Shown here one piece after another: positions 25,407 to 36,746 of a stretch of DNA of 64,000 nt (position 1 is the stretch's first letter; each line of letters starts with the position of its first letter). Under the pieces are notes generated by a model. That model had not been told where the DNA came from. It searched no databases and saw only the letters and a list, made by a program, of their open reading frames with translations. The translations under genes were made by a program, and so were the position numbers. Source of the stretch: CAWCXF01 sp963799455 (GTDB lineage Bacteria; Pseudomonadota; Alphaproteobacteria; Rhodobacterales; Rhodobacteraceae); the NCBI GenBank assembly GCA_963799455.1, contig CAWCXF010000006.1, forward strand, positions 272,748 to 336,747. The letters run 5' to 3'.

Positions 25407-26727
25407 CGCGGGCCGCCTTGATGTAGGTCATGGGATCGACGGGGGAGTCGTCGGCGCGGACCTCGTAGTGCAGGTGGGTGCCGGTCGAGCGTCCGGTGTT
25501 GCCCATAGCACCGACCCGGTCGCCGCGCGAGACCTTCTGCCCGGGCCTCACCGCGACCGAGTCCATGTGCGCGTAGCGCGTGACGATGCCGAACTCGTGC
25601 GCGATCTCGACGAAGTTGCCGAAGCCGCCGACCCGGCCGGCGCGCAGGACGGTGCCGTCGGCGGTCGCGTGGATCGGCGTGCCGCGGGCGCCCGCGAAGT
25701 CGGTGCCGCTGTGCATCCGGCTGCCGGCGCCGAGCGGGTCGCGCCGCGGCCCGAAGCTCGAGGTCAGGCGGTAGGCGCCCGAGGGGATCGGATCGGCGAA
25801 GGGCAGCCGGCCGGCCGCGAGGCGGTAGACGTTCATCTCGTCGAGCGCGCCCAGGATCGCGTTGGCGCGCGCGGCGTCGGGATCCGCGCCTGCGCCCGGC
25901 TCGGCCGAGACCGCGATCGGCTCGAGCGGCCCGCCCTGGCCCGAGTAGCCGGCGCGCACGGCGGCGATGATCTCGTCGGGCGGCACCCCGGCGGAGGTGA
26001 ACATGCGCTCGAGCGGCGCCATCGACACGCTCACCGCCTCCTCGAGCTGGGCGAAGATGCGCTCGTTGCGGTCCTGCGCGAGCCGCGCCTCGAGTGCCAT
26101 CTCGTCGAGCCGCGCCGCGCTCGCCTCGACCTCGCCCATCAGCCCGTCGCGCTCCTCGGCGGCGGCGCCGAGGGCGGCGCTCAGCACCTCCACCGTGGCG
26201 TCGGCGTCGCGCAGCGCGGCGATGGCGCTCTCGACCCGGCCCTCGCCGGTCACCGCGGCGAGCTCGGCGCGCGCGGCGTCGCGCTCGCGCAGCGTGCGCC
26301 GCAGCGTGGCCTGCACCACCTCCAGCCCGGTGTCGGCCTCCATCAGCCGCCCCTCGGCCTCCAGCAGCCGCCCCTGCATCGCGCTCACGCGCCCGAGCAC
26401 CGCGCCGAAGCGCTCCTGCGCCGCTGCGACCTCGGCCGCGCGGCGGTCGCGCTCGGCCGACAGCGCCTCCAGCCGCGCCTCGTAGGCGGCCTGCTCGCGC
26501 AGCCCGGCCTCGCGCAGCGTGTCCGAGCCGATGCCGTCCATCAGCACCACGGCGGTGGCCAGCGCGGTCCAGGCCAGCGCCGCCCCCCCGCCGGTCCAGA
26601 TCGCGAGCTGGGCCACGGGCCCCAGCCTGACGAAGCGCGTCTCGTCGTCGGACCTGATGAAGATGCGCCGCTCCGGCAAACGGCGATCGAGGGAGGCGAT
26701 GAGCCTCCTCGCCAGCATGGATCTCAC
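25396..26727 (-). CDS. M23 (LytM) family metallopeptidase, membrane anchored
   Basis: 443 aa: a basic cytoplasmic start, one membrane segment (VAQLAIWTGGGAALAWTALATAVVLMDG, residues ~38-65), a long coiled coil (~70-240) and a C-terminal LytM domain. Zinc/catalytic residues are seen in MHSGTDFAG (HxxxD) and THLHYEVR (HxH), so it should be an active endopeptidase cutting peptidoglycan cross-links. The ORF starts at GTG 26727; ATG 26718 is equally possible. Translational overlap with bactofilin suggests they form one wall-shaping unit, as described for LmdC-bactofilin pairs. Confidence 0.92.
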   Translation of the reverse strand: MRSMLARRLIASLDRRLPERRIFIRSDDETRFVRLGPVAQLAIWTGGGAALAWTALATAVVLMDGIGSDTLREAGLREQAAYEARLEALSAERDRRAAEVAAAQERFGAVLGRVSAMQGRLLEAEGRLMEADTGLEVVQATLRRTLRERDAARAELAAVTGEGRVESAIAALRDADATVEVLSAALGAAAEERDGLMGEVEASAARLDEMALEARLAQDRNERIFAQLEEAVSVSMAPLERMFTSAGVPPDEIIAAVRAGYSGQGGPLEPIAVSAEPGAGADPDAARANAILGALDEMNVYRLAAGRLPFADPIPSGAYRLTSSFGPRRDPLGAGSRMHSGTDFAGARGTPIHATADGTVLRAGRVGGFGNFVEIAHEFGIVTRYAHMDSVAVRPGQKVSRGDRVGAMGNTGRSTGTHLHYEVRADDSPVDPMTYIKAARDVL

Positions 26728-27276
26728 TTGACGTCCCCTGTTCTCGGAGGCCGCGCGGGCGTCTGTCGCGCCCCGTCCCGGCCCGGTCCGGCCTGCTCAA
26801 GCCTCGCCCCGAGTGGTAGCGGGCGGTCCAGGGCCCCACAAGTTCGCGCGGGACACAGTCGCGGCTGCGAATCGAATCGGCGCGAATCCGCTTATGTTGC
26901 CCATCAGCACGCCGCCGATCCGCCGGAAATCCGCCGACGGGGCGGGGCCGCGCCCCGCGGGGCGAGGGGTCGGATGCGGGGGGCGGTGTCGGCCCGCCGC
27001 GCCGTCAGGGCGAGGCGGCGCCGCCGGGCCCGACGCGAGCGAGCGGCCGGCGCGCGTCGGCCGGCCCTGGCCGGACCGCGCGGCGCTCGGTCGCCGTCGA
27101 CCCACGGGTCCGCCCTGGCGGGGGCCGCGGCGCTCCCCCGCCGTCGAGACCGGGCCGCGGGCCCACAGAATCCGCGGCATGACCGGCGGCCTCCGCCCGC
27201 CCGCGGCGGCCCGCCCTCGCGCCGGGAGGCCCCGGGCGCCTTGGCAGCGCGCCCTCGCGCCGCTAGGGCGCGGCCC
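26728..27276. other. Divergent intergenic region, promoters expected
   Basis: 549 bases between the divergent M23 peptidase and queA genes. Around 26,840-26,910 lies a locally less GC-rich patch (GAATCCGCTTATGTTGCCC) that is a plausible promoter area. No gene, RNA or perfect inverted repeat recognised. Confidence 0.5.
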
Positions 27277-28314
27277 ATGCGCCTGTCCGACTACGACTTC
27301 GACCTGCCCGAGGCGCTGATCGCGCTGCGCCCGGCGCGCCCGCGCTCCGCGGCCCGGCTGCTGGTGGCCGACGGCCCGGCCGTGGAGGACCGGCGCGTCT
27401 CGGATCTGCCGGCGATCCTGCGCCCCGGCGACCTCCTGGTGCTCAACGACACCCGCGTGATCCCGGCCCGGCTCGCGGGGGTGCGCGAGCGCGCGGGCGC
27501 GCCGGGGGCGCGGGTCGAGGCGACGCTGGTCGAGCCTTTGCCCGGCGGGCGCTGGAGCGCGCTCCTCAGGCCGCTGCGCAAGGTCCGCGACGGCGAGGTG
27601 CTGCGCTTCTCCGACCGCCTCTCGGCCCGCGTCGAGTCGCGCGCCGAGGGCCGCGCGGTGCTCGCCTTCGACGCCGAGGGCGCGGCGTTCGACGCGGCCC
27701 TGGCCGAGGCCGGCGCGATGCCGCTGCCGCCCTACATCGCCGCCCGCCGGGCCCCGGACGCGCGCGACGCGGAGGACTACCAGAGCGTCTGGGCGAGCAG
27801 GCCCGGCGCGGTCGCGGCGCCCACCGCCTCGCTTCACTTCGACGAGGCCCTCCTCGGCGCCCTGGCTGCGCGCGGCGTGGCCACCACGCGCGTCACGCTC
27901 CACGTCGGCGCGGGCACGTTCCTGTCGGTCAAGGGCGAGGATCTCGCGGCGCGCAGGATGCACGCCGAACGGGGCGAAGTCGGCGAAGGCGCGGCCGTCG
28001 CCGTCGAGGCCGCGCGCGCCGCGGGCGGCCGGGTGATCCCCGTCGGCACGACGGCGCTGCGCGTGCTGGAGACCGCGGCGAGGGGGGGGCGGGTCGAGCC
28101 CTGGCAGGGGTCCACCGACCTCCTCATCGCCCCCGGCTTCGCCTTTCGCGCCACCGACGCGCTCGTCACCAACTTCCACCTGCCGCGCTCGACGCTCCTG
28201 ATGCTGGTCTCGGCGCTGATGGGGCGCGAGCGCATCCTGGGCCTCTACGCCCACGCCGTCGCCCGCCGCTACCGCTTCTTCTCCTACGGGGACGCCTGCC
28301 TCCTCATCCCGTGA
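27277..28314 (+). CDS. queA: tRNA preQ1(34) S-adenosylmethionine ribosyltransferase-isomerase
   Basis: 345 aa; QueA transfers and isomerises the ribosyl group of SAM onto preQ1 in tRNA wobble position 34 to give epoxyqueuosine. Landmarks: MRLSDYDFDLPEALIALRP, GDLLVLNDTRVIPARL, EAGAMPLPPYI, DYQSVWASRPGAVAAPTASLHF, VTLHVGAGTFLSVK, MHAERGEV and TNFHLPRSTLLMLVSALMG. ATG 27277 starts at the conserved MRLSDYDF; the frame is open far upstream but without conservation. No other queuosine gene is adjacent. Confidence 0.95.
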   Translation: MRLSDYDFDLPEALIALRPARPRSAARLLVADGPAVEDRRVSDLPAILRPGDLLVLNDTRVIPARLAGVRERAGAPGARVEATLVEPLPGGRWSALLRPLRKVRDGEVLRFSDRLSARVESRAEGRAVLAFDAEGAAFDAALAEAGAMPLPPYIAARRAPDARDAEDYQSVWASRPGAVAAPTASLHFDEALLGALAARGVATTRVTLHVGAGTFLSVKGEDLAARRMHAERGEVGEGAAVAVEAARAAGGRVIPVGTTALRVLETAARGGRVEPWQGSTDLLIAPGFAFRATDALVTNFHLPRSTLLMLVSALMGRERILGLYAHAVARRYRFFSYGDACLLIP

Positions 28315-28425
28315 CTGGACGCGGGCGGGCCGAGGTCGCTAACAGGGCGCGGCCGTCGCGGCCGCGGGCGCGCCCGTCCCGGTCCTCAACTGCCGCGTGC
28401 GTCACCGAGGCGAAGGAGCCGAGCC

Positions 28426-29703
28426 ATGCTGCGGGTCTGGAGCGCCAATTGGGCGCTGTTCGTCGGCGTCCTGCTCCTGATGGTGGGCAACGGGCTCCAG
28501 GCCTCGCTCATGGGCGTGCGCGGGCCGCTCGCGGGCTTCACCACCTTCGAGGTCTCGACGGTGATGTCGGCCTACTTCGCGGGCTTCCTGATCTCGTCAT
28601 GGGCCACACCGCGGCTCATCCGCCGCGTCGGCCACGTGCGGGTGTTCGCGGCCTTCGGCTCGTTCATCTCGGCCGCGCTGATCCTCTTCCCGACGATCGA
28701 GCACCCCGTCGCCTGGGCGATCCTGCGGGCGGTTCTGGGGTTCTGCTTCTGCGGCGTCTACGTCACCGCCGAGTCGTGGCTCAACAGCGCCACCACCTCG
28801 GCGAACCGCGGCTCGGCGCTGTCGATCTACATGATCGTCCAGACCGGCGGCATCGTCGCGGCCCAGGCGATGCTGAACCTGCCCGACGCCACGGGGTACC
28901 TGCTCTTCATCATCCCCTCGGTGCTGGTCTCGATCTCCTTCGCGCCGATCCTGCTCTCCGTCTCCCAGGCGCCGTCCTTCGCATCCACCAAGAGCATGAG
29001 CCTGCCCGCGCTCTACCGCGCCTCGCCCCTGGGCGTCGTGGCGATGTTCCTCATGGGCGGCGTGTTCTCGGCCCAGTTCGGCATGTCGGCGCTCTACGCC
29101 ACGCGCGCGGGGCTCGACGCGGGGCGGCTCTCGGCCTTCCTCGCGGCGTTCTACGTGGGCGCGCTCCTCATGCAGGTGCCGATCGGCTGGCTCAGCGACC
29201 GGATGGACCGGCGCCGGCTGATCCTGGGCGTCTCGGCCGGCGGCGCGGCGGCGGCCGCCTTCGGCCTCGTCTCGGGCGGCGCCTTCCCGGCGCTCCTCGC
29301 GGCGGCCTTCGTCATGGGCGGCTTCGCCAACCCGCTCTACTCGCTCCTGATCGCCTACGTGAACGACGCGGTGGAGACCGAGGACATGCCCGCGGCCTCG
29401 GGGGGCCTGCTCTTCGTCAACGGCGTCGGCGCCATCCTCGGCCCCGTCGCGCTGGGCGCGCTGATGGGGGCGATGGGCCCGCCGGGCTTCTGGGCCTTCA
29501 GCGCGGCGCTCTTCACGGCGGTGGTGCTCTACGCCGCCTACCGCATGGCCCGCCGCCCGGTCCAGGTGACGGGGGAGGCCGCGACCTACACGCCGGTGTT
29601 CCAGGCCGCCTCCAAGGTCGCCGTCGAGGCCGCCGCGGAGTGCCAGGATCCCGTCGCGGGCGCCGGCCCCGCGCAGGAGGCGCGAAACCCCGAGGCAGCC
29701 TGA
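28426..29703 (+). CDS. MFS transporter, YcaD-like
   Basis: A 425-aa 12-segment MFS protein. Features: SANWALFVGVLLLMVGNGLQASLMGVR at the N-terminus, SSWATPRLIRRVGHVRVFAAFGS (motif A), AILRAVLGFCFCGVYVTAESWLN, typical of the YcaD/UMF-like group, and GWLSDRMDRRRLILG in the second half. The C-terminal ~45 residues are a soluble Ala/Glu-rich tail. Substrate unknown. The stop is followed by a 12-bp tandem repeat leading into the DUF924 gene. Confidence 0.9.
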   Translation: MLRVWSANWALFVGVLLLMVGNGLQASLMGVRGPLAGFTTFEVSTVMSAYFAGFLISSWATPRLIRRVGHVRVFAAFGSFISAALILFPTIEHPVAWAILRAVLGFCFCGVYVTAESWLNSATTSANRGSALSIYMIVQTGGIVAAQAMLNLPDATGYLLFIIPSVLVSISFAPILLSVSQAPSFASTKSMSLPALYRASPLGVVAMFLMGGVFSAQFGMSALYATRAGLDAGRLSAFLAAFYVGALLMQVPIGWLSDRMDRRRLILGVSAGGAAAAAFGLVSGGAFPALLAAAFVMGGFANPLYSLLIAYVNDAVETEDMPAASGGLLFVNGVGAILGPVALGALMGAMGPPGFWAFSAALFTAVVLYAAYRMARRPVQVTGEAATYTPVFQAASKVAVEAAAECQDPVAGAGPAQEARNPEAA

Positions 29704-29715
29704 CGGGTTGGGGCG

Positions 29716-29751
29716 GGCGAGCGACGGGGCGAGCGACGGGGCGAGCGAGGA
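29716..29751. repeat. 12-bp tandem repeat, 3 copies
   Basis: GGCGAGCGACGG at 29716-29727 and 29728-29739, with GGCGAGCGAGGA at 29740-29751. It fills the gap between the MFS stop and the DUF924 ribosome binding site. Confidence 0.85.
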
Positions 29752-29764
29752 GGGGGAGAGAGCC

Positions 29765-30442
29765 ATGGCCCAGACACCGGACGCCGCCGCGGCGGCCGAG
29801 GCGCGTCCCGGCGGGACGGAGGGCGGGGACGCCGACGGCGAGGGCGCCGCGGCGAGGGGCGACCCCAGGCCGCGCATGATCCTCGACCACTGGCTCGACG
29901 AGGTCGGGCCCGCGGGCTGGTACGAGGCGGACGAGGCGCGCGACGCCGCGATCCGCGAGCGCTTCGGGGCGATGTGGGACCATGCCGTGGAGGGCGCGCT
30001 GTCGCTGTGGCTCACCCATCCCACCGGCGCGCTGGCCTACATCGTCCTGACCGATCAGATGCCGCGCAACATGTGGCGCGGGCACGCTCGGGCCTTCGCC
30101 TCCGACCACATGGCGCTCGCCGCGGCCAAGGCCGCCGTGGACCGCGACTGGGACAGGGCCGTCGAGGAGCCCGCGCGGCAGTTCTTCTACCTGCCCTTGA
30201 TGCACTCCGAACGCCTGCCCGACCAGGAGCGCTGCATGCGCCTGATGCTGACGCGGCTGCGCGAGACCGGCGCCTCCAACCTGCGCCACGCCAAGGCGCA
30301 CCGCGAGGTGATCCGCCGCTTCGGCCGCTTCCCCACCCGCAACGCGGCCTTGGGCCGCGTGGACACCGCGGCCGAGGCGGCGTTCCTGGAGGCGGGCGGC
30401 TACGGCGCCGTCCTGCGCGAGATCGAGGCCAAGGAGGGTTGA
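29765..30442 (+). CDS. DUF924 family protein
   Basis: 225 aa. After an Ala/Gly/Glu-rich N-terminal ~35 residues come the family landmarks: MILDHWLDEVGPAGWYEAD, IRERFGAMWDHAVEGAL, AYIVLTDQMPRNMWRGHARAFASDHMAL, FFYLPLMHSERLPDQERC and HREVIRRFGRFPTRNAALGR. The family is a soluble helical (TPR-like) protein of unknown function. ATG 29765 follows GGGGAGAGA; the next small gene starts two bases after the stop. Confidence 0.9.
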   Translation: MAQTPDAAAAAEARPGGTEGGDADGEGAAARGDPRPRMILDHWLDEVGPAGWYEADEARDAAIRERFGAMWDHAVEGALSLWLTHPTGALAYIVLTDQMPRNMWRGHARAFASDHMALAAAKAAVDRDWDRAVEEPARQFFYLPLMHSERLPDQERCMRLMLTRLRETGASNLRHAKAHREVIRRFGRFPTRNAALGRVDTAAEAAFLEAGGYGAVLREIEAKEG

Positions 30443-30443
30443 G

Positions 30444-30662
30444 ATGCCGAGAAGCCGAGGCCCGGAGGGCGCGACGACGCTCTTCGTCGTCGTGCTCGTC
30501 GTGGGCGTGCTGATGGTCGTCCTGCCGCCGCTGGTGTTCGGCGCGGCCGAGGGCGACAAGGGCGCGCAGCCCTTCCTGCCGACCTGGATCGGCTGGGGCG
30601 TCGCCGCGATCGGCGCGGTGGGCGCGCTCGTGTCCTGGCTGGCCAAGCGCCGGAGCGGGTGA
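30444..30662 (+). CDS. Small two-helix membrane protein
   Basis: 72 aa with two clear membrane segments (TTLFVVVLVVGVLMVVLPPLVF and WIGWGVAAIGAVGALVSWLA) joined by a charged loop. The ATG lies one base after the DUF924 stop with GGAGG inside that gene's end, so it is an operon partner. No family recognised. Confidence 0.7.
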   Translation: MPRSRGPEGATTLFVVVLVVGVLMVVLPPLVFGAAEGDKGAQPFLPTWIGWGVAAIGAVGALVSWLAKRRSG

Positions 30663-30770
30663 GGCGGCCCGCGACGGCCAGGCGCGGTCCGCGATGCGAG
30701 ACACGGCGCCGAGCGCCGGGGCTCGGACGGCAAAGGACGTGAGGGCGAAGGACGTGAGGAGGAGGATCGG

Positions 30771-32162
30771 TTGGCCAGCTTCGACATGATCGTCATCGGC
30801 TCGGGGCCGGGTGGCTACGTCTGCGCCATTCGCGGCGCGCAGCTCGGGCTCCGCGTCGCGTGCGTCGAGCGCGAGCACCTGGGCGGCATCTGCCTCAACT
30901 GGGGCTGCATCCCGACGAAGGCGATGCTGCGTTCGGCCGAGGTGTTCCACCTCATGCGGCGGGCGAGCGAGTTCGGCCTCTCCGCCGAGGGGGTCGGCTA
31001 CGACCTACCGGCCGTCGTGAAGCGCTCGCGGGGGGTCGCCCGCCAGCTCAACCAGGGCGTCGGGCACCTTCTCAAGAAGAACGGCGTCACGACCGTCATG
31101 GGCGAGGCGAGGCTCTCCGGGCCCGGCGCCGTGAGCGTCACGACGAAGGACGGCGAGGCGCGTCACGAGGCCCCCGCCATCGTCGTCGCCACCGGCGCGC
31201 GGGCGCGGGACCTCCCCGGCCTGGAGGCCGACGGCGATCTCGTCTGGGACTACAAGACGGCGATGACGCCGCCCTTCATGCCGGGGCGCCTGCTGGTGAT
31301 CGGCTCTGGCGCCATCGGCATCGAGTTCGCGAGCTTCTACAACACGCTCGGCGCCGAGACGACGGTGGTGGAGGTGATGGACCGCATCCTGCCCACCGAG
31401 GACGAGGAAATCAGCGCCTTCGCGCTCAAGCAGTTCCGCCGCCAGGGCATGACCATCCTGCCCAAGGCGATCGTCAAGGGCCTCGATCGCGGCGAGGGCC
31501 GCGTGACGGCGAGCGTCGAGTCGGAGGGCGAGGCGCGCGAGATGGAGTTCGACGCGGTGATCTCGGCCGTGGGCATCGTCGGCAACGTCGAGGGGCTCGG
31601 GCTGGAGGAGGCGGGCGTGACGGTCGATCGCGCCCACGTCGTCACCGACGCCCACTGCCGGACGGGCGTCGAGGGCCTCTACGCCATCGGCGACGTGGCG
31701 GGCGCCCCCTGGCTCGCCCACAAGGCCTCCCACGAGGGCGTCGTGGTGGCCGAGCTGATCGCGGGGCGCGACGACGTCCACCCGGTCGATCCCGACTCCA
31801 TCGCGGGGTGCACCTACTGCCATCCGCAGGTGGCCTCCGTGGGCCTCACCGAGCGCGAGGCGAGGGAGGCGGGCCGCGAGATCCGCGTGGGCCGCTTCCC
31901 CTTCGTCGGCAACGGCAAGGCGATCGCGCTCGGCGAGCCCGAGGGCATGGTCAAGACGGTGTTCGACGCCGCGACGGGCGAGCTGCTCGGCGCGCACATG
32001 ATCGGCGCCGAGGTCACCGAGCTGATCCAGGGCTACGTCGTGGGTCGGCAGCTCGAGACGACGGAGGAGGATCTGATGGCCTCCGTGTTCCCGCACCCCA
32101 CGCTCGGCGAGACGATGCACGAGAGCGTGCTGGCGGCCTACGGCCGGGGGATCCACCACTGA
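30771..32162 (+). CDS. lpdA: Dihydrolipoyl dehydrogenase
   Basis: 463-aa class I flavoprotein disulfide reductase that reoxidises lipoamide in 2-oxoacid dehydrogenase and glycine cleavage complexes. FAD motif VIGSGPGGYVCAIRGAQLG, redox disulfide GGICLNWGCIPTK, NAD motif LLVIGSGAIGIEFASFY, second FAD motif GLYAIGDVAG, and the catalytic HPTLGETMHESVL end. TTG 30771 is the start, with GGAGGA at proper spacing. No E1/E2 gene is adjacent. The final codons (His-His-stop) are the first copy of a 16-bp tandem array. Confidence 0.94.
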   Translation: MASFDMIVIGSGPGGYVCAIRGAQLGLRVACVEREHLGGICLNWGCIPTKAMLRSAEVFHLMRRASEFGLSAEGVGYDLPAVVKRSRGVARQLNQGVGHLLKKNGVTTVMGEARLSGPGAVSVTTKDGEARHEAPAIVVATGARARDLPGLEADGDLVWDYKTAMTPPFMPGRLLVIGSGAIGIEFASFYNTLGAETTVVEVMDRILPTEDEEISAFALKQFRRQGMTILPKAIVKGLDRGEGRVTASVESEGEAREMEFDAVISAVGIVGNVEGLGLEEAGVTVDRAHVVTDAHCRTGVEGLYAIGDVAGAPWLAHKASHEGVVVAELIAGRDDVHPVDPDSIAGCTYCHPQVASVGLTEREAREAGREIRVGRFPFVGNGKAIALGEPEGMVKTVFDAATGELLGAHMIGAEVTELIQGYVVGRQLETTEEDLMASVFPHPTLGETMHESVLAAYGRGIHH

Positions 32163-32264
32163 CGGGGCCACCACTGACGGGGGCCACCACTGACGGGGGC
32201 CACCACTGACGGGGGCCACCACTGACGGGGGCCACCACTGACGGGGGCCACCACCGACGAGGGG
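32153..32264. repeat. 16-bp tandem array, 6-7 copies, starting in lpdA
   Basis: Unit CCACCACTGACGGGGG: copy 1 (15 bp) 32153-32167, copies 2-6 perfect at 32168-32247, a degenerate copy to 32264. Copy 1 contains the last two His codons and TGA of lpdA, so the array was probably copied outward from the gene end. Spacing is uninterrupted, so it is not a CRISPR. Confidence 0.95.
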
Positions 32265-32292
32265 CCGAGGGCGGCGGCGCGCCGCCCGCGGC

Positions 32293-32637
32293 TCAGTCCT
32301 TCATCGGGTCGTGGCCCCAGTTCATCAGGCTGTAGCGCCACTTCGAGTGCTCGACGTCGCCGTCGGGCCCCTGCGCCAGGTGGCGGCGGCAGTAGCCCAC
32401 GACCTTCCTCATCCAGTCGTAGTCGTCCTCGCCGAGGTCATCCTTCTTCGTCCGCTTGAGATCGACGATGCGGCGGCCCGACTTGTGGCCGGTGCTCTCG
32501 CCGTCCCCGCCGGTGTCGCCGACCGACCGGGACTCCTCGGTCCCCAGCCACGCCTCCAGCTCCTTCGGCGCCATGTTCACGACCTCGTCGAAATCGCGGC
32601 GGATCTCGTCGCGCTCGTCGTCGGACCTCTCGGCCAT
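32293..32637 (-). CDS. DUF3140 family protein
   Basis: 114 aa with the DUF3140 pattern: RRDFDEVVNMAPKELEAWLGTEESRSVG, then GESTGHKSGRRIVDL, DDYDWMRKVVGYCRRHLAQ and the C-terminal KWRYSLMNWGHDP. The family is small, soluble and of unknown function, and is often seen in soil and marine bacteria. Convergent with lpdA; ATG 32637 has GAGGAGGAG upstream. Confidence 0.9.
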   Translation of the reverse strand: MAERSDDERDEIRRDFDEVVNMAPKELEAWLGTEESRSVGDTGGDGESTGHKSGRRIVDLKRTKKDDLGEDDYDWMRKVVGYCRRHLAQGPDGDVEHSKWRYSLMNWGHDPMKD

Positions 32638-32710
32638 GGGCTCCTCCTCTCAGGTTGCGCCACAGAAGCGAAGCGCGGGGCGCGAGGTTCCGGACATGTC
32701 GCCGCACCGA

Positions 32711-32780
32711 GCGCGCCCCTGGCGCGACCCCGCACCGCGCGCCCCTGGCGCGACCCCGCACCGCGCGCCTCTGGCGCGAT
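32711..32780. repeat. 26-bp tandem repeat, 2.7 copies
   Basis: Unit GCGCGCCCCTGGCGCGACCC plus CGCACC at 32711-32736 and 32737-32762, with a partial diverged copy to 32780. It lies in the 345-base divergent gap between DUF3140 and uvrA, upstream of the SOS box. Otherwise this gap holds no gene. Confidence 0.85.
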
Positions 32781-32902
32781 TTCCCAGCACGCGCCGCCGG
32801 CATCGCCCCGCCACAGGCCCACGGCCGCACCGCCCGCCGATCAGGCGCCTCCGCGTCCCGCAGCCATGCGCAGGGGCGTCCCGGCCACGATGCCGCGGCG
32901 GT

Positions 32903-32917
32903 GTTCCGCCTCCGTTC
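32903..32917 (+). promoter_or_regulatory. LexA (SOS) box, GTTC-N7-GTTC
   Basis: GTTC at 32903-32906 and 32914-32917 separated by seven bases (CGCCTCC), the direct-repeat LexA site of alphaproteobacteria. It is 65 bases before the uvrA ATG, where uvrA is a standard SOS target. Confidence 0.88.
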
Positions 32918-32982
32918 CAATACCGGCTTGGCGCGGGCGCGGCGCGGGTCTATCTCCCGGATGCCAGATCGGGAGGACACCG

Positions 32983-35841
<2,859 letters not shown>

Positions 35842-35878
35842 GGGCCTGGACTGTGGGATGCAGAACGTGGCGCCTTGT

Positions 35879-35906
35879 GATCCCTTGCGAGGCGTGCCGA
35901 GGGATC
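35879..35906 (+). terminator. Possible uvrA terminator stem
   Basis: GATCCCT (35879-35885) pairs perfectly with AGGGATC (35900-35906) across a 14-base loop, 38 bases after the uvrA stop. No T run follows. Confidence 0.4.
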
Positions 35907-35928
35907 TCGGAGCCTGACAGGTCCAGTG

Positions 35929-35944
35929 CTGGATCGCGATCCAG
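35929..35944. repeat. 16-bp perfect palindrome
   Basis: CTGGATCGCGATCCAG reads the same on both strands. It lies in a 160-base patch (35,860-36,030) that is less GC-rich than its surroundings and contains several short inverted pairs around GGATC and CCTGGAC, between uvrA and the IS110-type remnant. It could be an insertion-target repeat. Confidence 0.7.
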
Positions 35945-36069
35945 ATCTCGCCTCGAGTTCGTGGGTCGATCGATGTGAAGATCCACGACCCCTGGACGCT
36001 GTCGAAGAACCCGGGGCTTGAGCCGGTCCTGGACCCCCGTGGTCCCCTTCCCGCGAGCGGTGGGGAGGG

Positions 36070-36746
36070 CGCGTCGGGTCGAGGCGGCGCGTCGGGCGAC
36101 GCTGCACTGCGTGCGCTCGTTCCCGGTGCGGCAGCGCGCGGCCACGACGAACGCGGCGCGCGGGCTCCTCGGCGAGTTCGGCCTCGTCGCGGCGAAGGGC
36201 ATCGGTCGCGTCGACGACCTCCGGCGCGACATGGAAGGGACGAACGAAGACGATCTGCCGCGGGAGGCTCGGACGGCCCTCGATGCGCTGTTCGATCACC
36301 TCGATGCGCTGACGGCGAAGCTCGGCGCGATCGGTCGGGAGATCCTCGCCTGGCACAAGACGAGCGCAGCGAGCCGGCGTCTCGCCACGGCGCCAGGCGT
36401 CGGCCCGCTGAGGGCACCGGCGCTGATCGCATCGGTGGGGATGCCTCCCAGTTCACGTCGGCCCGTCGTTTTGCGGCGTGGCTCGGCCTGACGCCGCGCA
36501 TGTCGGCGAGCGGTGGTCGAGGGCGCATCGGGCGGATCAGCGATGGCGGGGATCGCCCCCCGCGAACGCTCCTGATCCTTGGCGCGCGGGCGATGGTCGG
36601 CACGAGCTTCCGTCGCGGGGTCAGGCCGCGTCCATGGCGCCAGGCGCCAGGCCGACGGCGCCGCGGTGGCGGTCGCGCGCAAGACGGCGCGCGCTTTGTG
36701 GGCCATGATCCGACGCGAGGAATCGTATCGGCGTCCAGCGGTGTTC
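36070..36746 (+). pseudogene. IS110-family transposase remnant
   Basis: The C-terminal two thirds of an IS110-type transposase, split over three frames. Frame one (to ~36440): ATLHCVRSFPVRQRAATTNA, LLGEFGLVAAKGIG and REILAWHKTSAASRRLATAPGVGP. Frame two: DASQFTSARRFAAWLGLTPR and GRIGRISDGGD (Tnp_20-like). Frame three (~36650-36746): VAVARKTARALWAMIRREESYRR. A missing G in the G run at 36437-36440 explains the first shift exactly. The N-terminal DEDD catalytic domain is absent, so it is dead. Confidence 0.85.

Noticed and set aside
25000..27276. Upstream extension of the queA frame to 25000
   Set aside because: It crosses bactofilin and M23 peptidase on the other strand; QueA homology begins exactly at 27277.
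32153..32264. Possible CRISPR array
   Set aside because: Repeats are contiguous 16-bp units with no spacers and no cas genes nearby.
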